Shown in pieces: positions 58,127-64,000 of a stretch of 64,000 nucleotides of DNA (positions within the stretch are counted from its first letter, which is position 1; every line of letters begins with the position of its first letter). The translations under genes and the position numbers were made by a program. This DNA comes from Chitinophaga chungangae (GTDB taxonomy: Bacteria; Bacteroidota; Bacteroidia; Chitinophagales; Chitinophagaceae): positions 988,308 to 1,052,307 of the forward strand of contig NZ_JAGHKP010000003.1 of NCBI RefSeq assembly GCF_017742215.1, written 5' to 3'. The notes under the pieces are model-generated. The model was not told where the DNA came from and ran no database searches. It was given only the letters and a program-made list of their open reading frames with translations.

Positions 58127-59365
58127 TTAATGGAAGAAAATATACCCGATAATAATGGCGGCCACGATGCCGACGAAGTCCGCGATAAGGCCACAGGTAA
58201 GGGCATAACGTGTTTTTTTGATATTTACGGAGCCGAAATATACGGCAAGAATGTAAAAAGTGGTTTCGGTAGAGCCTTGCAGGATACAGGCGAGGCGGCC
58301 CACAAAAGAATCGGGGCCGTAGTTCTGCGGCAGCATCAATTCCGCCATGATGGCCCTGGCGCCGCCGCCGCTGAAGATCTTCATAATGCCTACCGGCAGG
58401 GCGGGCACAAAATCGGTGTTGAAGCCCAGCCAGCCGAAGAAAGCGCCGATGCCGTTGTTGATGAAGTCCATACAGCCCGTAGCCCGGAACACCGCGATGC
58501 CGACAATAATCGCCACCAGATAAGGGATGATCATCACCACGGTGGTAAAGCCTTCTTTTGCGCCGTCGATAAACGCTTCATAGACGTTGATCTTCTTTTT
58601 CATACCCAGCAGCAGGAACGACACGATCACGCTGAAAATGAGCAAACCACCTACCATCGCGGTGTTGGTGGCGATCTGGTCGGGCGGCATGTTTTTCATC
58701 CAGCTGTAAAAACCGAACAGGATAAGCAGGAAACCGCCCACGAACACGAGTACCGGCAGGCGGAACAAATTGATGCGCTGGTAAAGCGCCACGGCGATCA
58801 TACCGGATATAAAGGATATAAACGTGCCGATCATGGTGGGAATGAAAATATCCGCCGGGTTGGCTGAGCCTGCCGCCAGGCGCAACGCCATTACGGAAGT
58901 AGGGATCAGCGTGATGCCCGCGGTATTGAGCACCAGGAACATGATCTGCGCATTGGTGGCCGTGTCTTTCTCCGGGTTCAGGTCCTGCAGCTCTTTCATG
59001 GCCTTTAGTCCCATGGGAGTAGCCGCATTGTCCAGCCCGAGGGCGTTGGCGGAAAAGTTCAGCACGATGCTGCCCATGGCCGGGTCTTTTTTCGGGATGC
59101 CGGGGAAAAGTTTGGAGAAAAGGGGATTCACAAAACGCGCGAACGCCTCGATCATGCCGGCCCTTTCGCCCACTTTCATGATGCCCAGCCAGAAGGTCAT
59201 GGTGCCGGTAAGGCCAATGGCCAGCTCGGCGCTGCTTTTGCCACTTTCGAAAAGGCTGGTGACCATTTTCCCGAAGATCTCCGTATTGCCGAAGATCAGC
59301 AATTGCCCGAGGGCCACAACGAACGAGATCACAAAGAAGCCGATCCAGACATAGTTTAATGCCAT
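58127..59365 (-). CDS. Nucleoside-recognition (Gate) domain membrane protein, SpmA-SpmB-like fusion
   Basis: A 412-residue inner-membrane protein holding two Gate domains in one chain, equivalent to SpmA and SpmB of endospore formers, which are usually separate. The ATG at 59365 (ALNYVWIGFFVISF) is preferred over the frame opening at 59416. The first half has LTGTMTFWLGIMKVGERAG, NFSANALGLDNAATPMG and LNTAGITLIPTS, as in SpmA; the second half has GAKEGFTTVVMIIPYLVAI and ILQGSTETTFYILAVYFG, as in SpmB. Spore formation is not expected here, so the role is unknown, perhaps solute transport or envelope-related. Confidence 0.86.
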   Translation of the reverse strand: MALNYVWIGFFVISFVVALGQLLIFGNTEIFGKMVTSLFESGKSSAELAIGLTGTMTFWLGIMKVGERAGMIEAFARFVNPLFSKLFPGIPKKDPAMGSIVLNFSANALGLDNAATPMGLKAMKELQDLNPEKDTATNAQIMFLVLNTAGITLIPTSVMALRLAAGSANPADIFIPTMIGTFISFISGMIAVALYQRINLFRLPVLVFVGGFLLILFGFYSWMKNMPPDQIATNTAMVGGLLIFSVIVSFLLLGMKKKINVYEAFIDGAKEGFTTVVMIIPYLVAIIVGIAVFRATGCMDFINNGIGAFFGWLGFNTDFVPALPVGIMKIFSGGGARAIMAELMLPQNYGPDSFVGRLACILQGSTETTFYILAVYFGSVNIKKTRYALTCGLIADFVGIVAAIIIGYIFFH

Positions 59366-59490
59366 AATGCGTGTTGGTTGAATATAAGAGCCAAAATACG
59401 CAATTCGTAATATCAATGAAGAAAAATTATTACCTGTAATTCATTCTAAACATTCATGATCTGTCATTCCTGTTTTCCCCATACTTTCAT

Positions 59491-59498
59491 TATCTTTG
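59491..59498 (+). promoter_or_regulatory. Promoter -7 element of ychF
   Basis: TATCTTTG exactly fits the TAnnTTTG consensus. No TTG sits at the usual distance upstream. Transcription would begin about ten bases before the ATG at 59516, giving a very short leader. Confidence 0.45.
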
Positions 59499-59515
59499 CG
59501 CAAATTTTTGAGAAA

Positions 59516-60619
59516 ATGGCTTTGCAAGCAGGAATTGTCGGATTGCCCAACGTAGGAAAGTCCACTTTGTTTAACGCGGTTTCCAATAGTGCTAAAGCGG
59601 AAGCGAGCAACTACCGCTTTTGTACGATAGAGCCGAACGTAGGCCTGGTGGACGTGCCGGACGAGCGTATCGCCAAGCTCGAAGAGCTGGTGAAACCCAA
59701 CCGTACCGTGCCTACCACGATCGAGTTCGTAGACATTGCCGGCCTGGTAAAGGGCGCCAGTAAGGGAGACGGCCTGGGCAACAAGTTCCTGGCGAATATC
59801 CGCGAGGTAGACGCCATCGTGCATGTGATCCGCTGTTTCGAGGACGAAAACATCCTCCGCGACGAGGGAGACATCAATCCCGTGAGCGATAAAGAGATCA
59901 TCGATACCGAACTGCAGCTGAAAGACCTGGAAAGCGTGGAGAAAAAGATCGCCCGCACCGAAAAAATGGCCAAAACCGGCGGCGACGCAAAGGCTAAAGC
60001 CGAATTTGAAGTACTGAAACGTTGCAAAGACCACCTGGAAAAAGGTAAAAATATCCGCGAAATGGGCCTTGCCAAAGAAGAGGAAACGGCCATCGCCGAC
60101 CTGTTCCTGCTCACGTCCAAACCGGTGCTGTATGTGGCGAATGTAGACGAAGCGTCCCTGCTTACGGGCAACAAATACTCCAAAGCGCTGGAAGAAGCCG
60201 TGAAAGCGGAAAATGCACAGGTGATCGTGATGAACAATACGATCGAAGCGCAGATCTCCGAGCTGGAAGACCCGGCAGACAAAGAAATGTTCTTCTCCGA
60301 GTACGGCCTTACCGAGCCCGGCCTCAACCGCCTGATCCGCTCCGCTTACAAACTGCTCGACCTGATCACCTACTTCACGGCGGGCGTGCAGGAAGTGCGG
60401 GCATGGACGATCCACAAAGGCTGGAAAGCGCCCCAGGCCGCCAGCGTGATCCACACCGATTTCGAAAAAGGTTTCATCAAAGCGGAAGTGATCGCTTATG
60501 ATGACTATGTAAAATATGGCTCCGAAGCAGCCGCCCGCGACAATGGCCGCCTGCGCATCGAAGGGAAGGAGTACGTTGTGAACGACGGCGATGTGATGCA
60601 TTTCCGTTTCAACGTATAA
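59516..60619 (+). CDS. ychF: Obg-like ATPase YchF
   Basis: A 367-residue ribosome-associated ATPase of the OBG family. The start is the ATG at 59516 (ALQAGIVGLPNVGKS); the frame opens 60 bases earlier, upstream of the promoter element. It has the G1 loop GLPNVGKST, G3 DIAGLVKGASKGDGLGN, the coiled-coil insertion (about 120-200), the NVDE motif in place of NKxD that explains ATP preference, and a C-terminal TGS-like domain ending VVNDGDVMHFRFNV. Confidence 0.96.
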   Translation: MALQAGIVGLPNVGKSTLFNAVSNSAKAEASNYRFCTIEPNVGLVDVPDERIAKLEELVKPNRTVPTTIEFVDIAGLVKGASKGDGLGNKFLANIREVDAIVHVIRCFEDENILRDEGDINPVSDKEIIDTELQLKDLESVEKKIARTEKMAKTGGDAKAKAEFEVLKRCKDHLEKGKNIREMGLAKEEETAIADLFLLTSKPVLYVANVDEASLLTGNKYSKALEEAVKAENAQVIVMNNTIEAQISELEDPADKEMFFSEYGLTEPGLNRLIRSAYKLLDLITYFTAGVQEVRAWTIHKGWKAPQAASVIHTDFEKGFIKAEVIAYDDYVKYGSEAAARDNGRLRIEGKEYVVNDGDVMHFRFNV

Positions 60620-60662
60620 GCCAAAGATACCCATGAGCGATCATGAGGGTTACAACAAATCA

Positions 60663-60691
60663 GAAGGCCCCGGTGTAAAACCGGGGCCTTC
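60663..60691. terminator. Bidirectional terminator
   Basis: GAAGGCCCCGGT pairs perfectly with ACCGGGGCCTTC around a GTAAA loop. It lies between the converging ychF and TonB-dependent receptor genes. T runs are weak on both sides, but the stem is very stable. Confidence 0.78.
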
Positions 60692-60716
60692 GCTATTATG
60701 GCAATCTTAAAAAAAA

Positions 60717-63599
60717 TTACAGGTTGTAACCGACGGAAGCATACGCCTGCGTGCCCACCGTGGGGTTGCCCCAGGACTGGATGTACTTGTTGCCGGTCAG
60801 GTTCGCCGCACCGATCTTTATGGTAACCTTCGGCTTGGGGAACAGTTTGGACACCTGCGCGTCGAGCGCGCCGTAAGCGGGGATCTCGCCGAGGTTGTTC
60901 ACACGCACCAGCGGGCCAACGAACGAGGAAGACCAAACAAATGCTTCCTGCCAGCGCCATGAAATATTGAACCCGAAATTGCTCTGTGCGATGTTGCGGT
61001 TGCCGACATTGAGGTTGTAACGGAACCGGGGCGTATTGTACATCGCCTGGAAGCTGCCGAGCTCATCTTCGTTGCGCAGTTTGTTATACGACACGTTGCC
61101 GCCCACCGTGAAGTTGGCCGGCAGGCGATAATCCAGCCCCAGCGCCCAGCCCCACGACTTGAGGTCGTTCTGGTAGTTCACCGGAATGCTGTACACTTCC
61201 TGGCCGGTTTGCGTCACTTTCACGAGCACCTGGCTGCCGTTGAAGTTTTTGAAGGTATTGGTGTACACGTAGGCGTCGATGAACAGTTTGCCGGCCACCA
61301 GCGATTTGTACCCGATCTCGAAGGCTTCCACTTTTTCAGGCTTGAACTCCCTGAAGGTATAAGGCTGGGGATTGCCTGCCTGGATGGATTCCAGCGAAAA
61401 TACATTGGGACCGTTCAAACCGTAACGCTCGCGCAGGAAGGGGAGGCCGCCGAGCAGGCGGGCCTGCGGCGTCAGCAGGTCGATGTACTGGTCCTGGCAG
61501 TGCGGGATGCGGAACCCCGTCTGGAAAGACGTACGGATATTGTGTGTTTTCAGGAAAGTATACACCGCGGAAAGACGCGGGCTGAACTGACCTTCGAAAT
61601 TTTCGTTTTTGTCGTAACGCAACGCGGCGCTGAGTTTCAGGTTGTCGTTCAACAGTTTTTTCCCTGCCTGTACATAACCGCCGTATTCGTTGATGCGGAA
61701 CTCGTCGCCGTTGTCGTCTACCGCGAAGATCGTTTTGTCCGAATTGAGCGCATACACCCGGTAATTGCCACCGATCATCAGGTCCATGAAGCTGATCTGG
61801 TTCTTGAAGTTGTACATGAACTCGCCCTGGTAAAGGTTCGTTTTGTCCGTGAATTTTGCGCCGATGCCCGTGGCTACATCGCCGGGAATAGGTTTGTTTT
61901 TTACCTTGCCGGCAGCTTCATCGAACTGCGGAGTGCCGGGGATCAGGCGGCCGCGGTCCGCAAATTCGCGGGCTGCGCTATGGAATTGGGTAGACCCCCC
62001 CTGTGCCGCAGCCGTTGCCGCCGCGAATGCCTGGGCGGGCGTTTGGCCGCTTTGCAGCGACTGCTGGAATACGGTAGAGAACGCGGTAAGCCCCTGCGTA
62101 GCGTAGTTGCCGAAATATTCGGGGAACCATTGGGAGGCGCTGGGGCTCCAGGCCTCGTTGATGCCCGCGCCGAGCGTTCCCACGGCGTAGGAATCACCGG
62201 AACGCTCCTGCGTCGTATAAGCGCGAACATAAAAGTTGTCTGCCCTCAATTCGATTTTGTATTGTCCCATCCTGAAGTTCTTAATGGAATAGCGGTCTGC
62301 GCCGGTATACACCGTGGTGCCCGTACCATAGCTGCCCTGCGCGAGCAGCTCCAGGTTGGAATGGAACCGGTAATGCAGGGCCGCGTTCACTTTCAGGTTC
62401 TTCGTGTCGTAATCGGCAAGGTCGCGTTCGTTATAACCCGTGCGCGATACAAAGGAGCGGGCGCTGTCGGGCATGAAGGCTTTGTAGATCTGTTCAGGGG
62501 TAATAGCGCCTCCTGTAGCGGCAGACAATGCGGCGATTCCGTTCCCGAGGGGATTGCCGGGCGTGAGCGCGGCGGGTTTCAGGGCGCCGTACATGTTCAC
62601 GTTGGTTTCGTCGCCATAAGTATTTACGCCGTTATACCCGGGGTTGATGCGATTGCCGGTTTTCAGGTCGTAACCGTTGAGCAGGCTCTGGTCGCGGTCG
62701 TCGTACGCCTGCCAGTCGTCGGCTTTGATATATCCCAGGTTGATCTTGAAGGCGAATTTGTCGTTGAAGGCTTTCGCGTAACGAACGGCCACGTCGTAAT
62801 AACCTGTCGTGCCCTTGCTTCTGCCGTCGTCGCTCAGGATGCCGGATTTCACGATAGCGCTGAGGCCCTGGTACTGGAAGGGGCTTTTGCTGTTGAGCAG
62901 CACGATGCCGTTGAGGGCGTTCGGTCCATACAGCGCGGATGCCGCGCCGGGCAATACTTCCACGTTGTCCATATCCAGCTCCGTGATGCCTACGATATTG
63001 CCCACGGAGAAGTTGAGACCGGGGGCCTGGTTGTCCATCCCGTCGATCAGCTGCAGCATGCGGGTATTGCCGTTGCTGTTAAAGCCGCGGGTATTCACGG
63101 ATTTGAAGGTAAGGCTCTGGGTGCTGAGCTCTATACCTTTCATATTCGCTAACGCGTCGTAGAAGGTGGGCGCGGGCGTGGCTTTGATAGCGCGGTTATC
63201 CAGCTTTTCGATGGATACCGGCGATTCCAGGATGCTCTGGGCGGTACGGCTCGCCGATACCACCACTTCCTGCCCGAGTATTTCCGTAGACGAAAGCTGA
63301 ATGTTCACGGCCGCGGATGTGTCCGTTACCGTTACTTCCTGCGTGCTGAAGCCGATGTAGGTGAACACCAGCGTGAGCGGGAGGGAACGGCTGGTTTTGA
63401 TGGTGAATTCGCCGTTGTTGTTGGTTACGGCGCCCGCAGCGGCGCCTTTTACAGACACCGTTACACCCGGCATAGCCTGGCTGGTGGAGGAATTGACAAC
63501 GGTTCCGGTAATGGTGCGCTGGGTCTGACCATAAGTTAAATGTCCGAGCAGCAGGAACACTATAATGAGCCAGTGATGCTTTTGTCGAGTTAATTTCAT
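60717..63599 (-). CDS. TonB-dependent receptor with CarboxypepD-regulatory-like domain
   Basis: A 960-residue outer-membrane active transporter. It has a signal peptide (1-24, TYG-Q), then a carboxypeptidase-regulatory-like domain (about 27-105, ITGTVVNSSTSQAMPGVTVSV), a plug domain (about 110-240, with GFNSNGNTRMLQLIDGMDN), and a 22-strand barrel ending in an aromatic terminal strand (AYASVGYNL). It is SusC-like in layout, but no SusD partner gene is adjacent, so it may take up a siderophore, cofactor or peptide and not a glycan. The 277-base upstream spacer contains a stable hairpin and then the metX end. The substrate is unknown. Confidence 0.9.
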   Translation of the reverse strand: MKLTRQKHHWLIIVFLLLGHLTYGQTQRTITGTVVNSSTSQAMPGVTVSVKGAAAGAVTNNNGEFTIKTSRSLPLTLVFTYIGFSTQEVTVTDTSAAVNIQLSSTEILGQEVVVSASRTAQSILESPVSIEKLDNRAIKATPAPTFYDALANMKGIELSTQSLTFKSVNTRGFNSNGNTRMLQLIDGMDNQAPGLNFSVGNIVGITELDMDNVEVLPGAASALYGPNALNGIVLLNSKSPFQYQGLSAIVKSGILSDDGRSKGTTGYYDVAVRYAKAFNDKFAFKINLGYIKADDWQAYDDRDQSLLNGYDLKTGNRINPGYNGVNTYGDETNVNMYGALKPAALTPGNPLGNGIAALSAATGGAITPEQIYKAFMPDSARSFVSRTGYNERDLADYDTKNLKVNAALHYRFHSNLELLAQGSYGTGTTVYTGADRYSIKNFRMGQYKIELRADNFYVRAYTTQERSGDSYAVGTLGAGINEAWSPSASQWFPEYFGNYATQGLTAFSTVFQQSLQSGQTPAQAFAAATAAAQGGSTQFHSAAREFADRGRLIPGTPQFDEAAGKVKNKPIPGDVATGIGAKFTDKTNLYQGEFMYNFKNQISFMDLMIGGNYRVYALNSDKTIFAVDDNGDEFRINEYGGYVQAGKKLLNDNLKLSAALRYDKNENFEGQFSPRLSAVYTFLKTHNIRTSFQTGFRIPHCQDQYIDLLTPQARLLGGLPFLRERYGLNGPNVFSLESIQAGNPQPYTFREFKPEKVEAFEIGYKSLVAGKLFIDAYVYTNTFKNFNGSQVLVKVTQTGQEVYSIPVNYQNDLKSWGWALGLDYRLPANFTVGGNVSYNKLRNEDELGSFQAMYNTPRFRYNLNVGNRNIAQSNFGFNISWRWQEAFVWSSSFVGPLVRVNNLGEIPAYGALDAQVSKLFPKPKVTIKIGAANLTGNKYIQSWGNPTVGTQAYASVGYNL

Positions 63600-63820
63600 A
63601 AAGTGAGAATTTGATGATAGGATGGGCGGTCTGGATACTGTTATTGCCTGTTTTTGATTGATGATAAGGATTACAAAACTGAATAGGAATATCTGGTTGT
63701 TTGAACAGTTGTATTTTCTACAGAGAAGTTAAGGAATTTTTAGAATACCAACAATTTTTCCATTACAGAATAGGTTAATACCTGGCAGGCAAGCGGGTTG
63801 TAAATCAGTGTTTTCCGTTC

Positions 63821-63842
63821 AGGGCACGGGGCTTCGTGCCCT
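63821..63842 (-). terminator. Hairpin after metX
   Basis: AGGGCACG pairs with CGTGCCCT around GGGCTT, 35 bases past the metX stop. There is no T run on the minus side, so it is a weak terminator or a leader structure of the receptor gene. The rest of the 277-base spacer (63600-63876) is AT-rich with no gene. Confidence 0.4.
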
Positions 63843-63876
63843 CAAACCGGGAGTTGCGTCAGCAGTGCGGAAATGG

Positions 63877-64000
63877 CTAATTTTCGTCGAGGAAACCTGC
63901 CAGGATCCGCCCGATCTTCTCGAATTCGATCAGGAAACCGTCGTGGCCATAAGGGGAATCGATTTCGTGGTAAAGACAATTATGCATGTGTTGCGCCAGC
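63877..64000 (-). CDS. metX: Homoserine O-acetyltransferase, C-terminal end (partial)
   Basis: Only the last 40 codons are in the window; the 5' part lies beyond position 64000. The translated end LAQHMHNCLYHEIDSPYGHD, then GFLIEFEKIGRILAGFLDEN, matches the MetX C-terminus, including the catalytic histidine of the S-P-Y-G-H-D-G-F-L block. MetX makes O-acetylhomoserine for methionine synthesis. The call rests on this short but characteristic segment. Confidence 0.85.
   Translation of the reverse strand, partial: LAQHMHNCLYHEIDSPYGHDGFLIEFEKIGRILAGFLDEN

Noticed and set aside
60717..63599. SusC of a polysaccharide utilisation locus
   Set aside because: No SusD gene or glycan-degrading genes flank the receptor; only the general TonB-dependent receptor call is supported.

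Overview
The window looks like a chromosomal segment of a Bacteroidota bacterium, most likely a Chitinophaga-like member of the Chitinophagaceae. The evidence is secreted proteins ending in type IX secretion (T9SS) sorting domains, a TonB-dependent receptor with an N-terminal carboxypeptidase-regulatory-like domain, a DUF4270 lipoprotein, promoter-like TAnnTTTG elements, weak Shine-Dalgarno sequences, and a moderately high GC for the phylum. I recognised no tRNA, rRNA, insertion sequence, phage or CRISPR array. The species is inference.

Region 1 (1-10.5 kb) is a mixed accessory and metabolic stretch. It holds a T9SS-exported GH30-like glycosidase with crystallin and discoidin domains, a secreted subtilase, a histidine-phosphatase-fold protein that has lost its catalytic residues, and a non-coding stretch with strong stem potential (about 4319-4500). 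An ALDH7-type aldehyde dehydrogenase and a DUF1338 (HglS-type) enzyme flank a split YeeE/YedE sulfur transporter; the two enzymes suggest lysine to 2-oxoadipate to 2-hydroxyglutarate catabolism. A BNR-4 secreted protein closes the region.

Region 2 (10.5-21.8 kb) is mostly housekeeping. On the minus strand panC-panD-flippase and ppk1-ppx-panB form two likely transcription units. Diverging from panC is a half-size GT5 (starch synthase N-terminal) protein, followed by a DUF4270 lipoprotein, metK and a polysaccharide deacetylase.

Region 3 (22-54.9 kb) is the most notable part: a large exopolysaccharide locus of the Wzx/Wzy type. A minus-strand operon (38179 to 28026) encodes a Wzc-like co-polymerase with a degenerate kinase domain, an acyltransferase, a Wzx flippase, a glycosyltransferase, a 35-residue membrane peptide, a Wzy-like polymerase, a half-size TolC-like protein, a secreted esterase and a second acyltransferase. 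A plus-strand operon (48188 to 54884) encodes a single-domain response regulator, an initiating sugar transferase fused to a dead receiver-like domain, three more glycosyltransferases, an epimerase and a methyltransferase. A GT2/acyltransferase pair lies between them. Two giant T9SS-exported proteins (1967 and 2251 residues) begin with the same type of serine esterase domain as the small secreted esterase. One carries a beta-helix and twelve PKD-like modules in 288-bp units; the other carries FN3, PA14-like and three copies of a malectin-like module. My reading is that three membrane acyltransferases decorate the polymer and three secreted esterases bind or trim it.

Region 4 (54.9-64 kb) returns to general functions: a GNAT-nitrilase fusion with a thiamine-binding-type protein, a YeiH-type transporter, an SpmA-SpmB-like fusion, ychF, a TonB-dependent receptor and the 3' end of metX.
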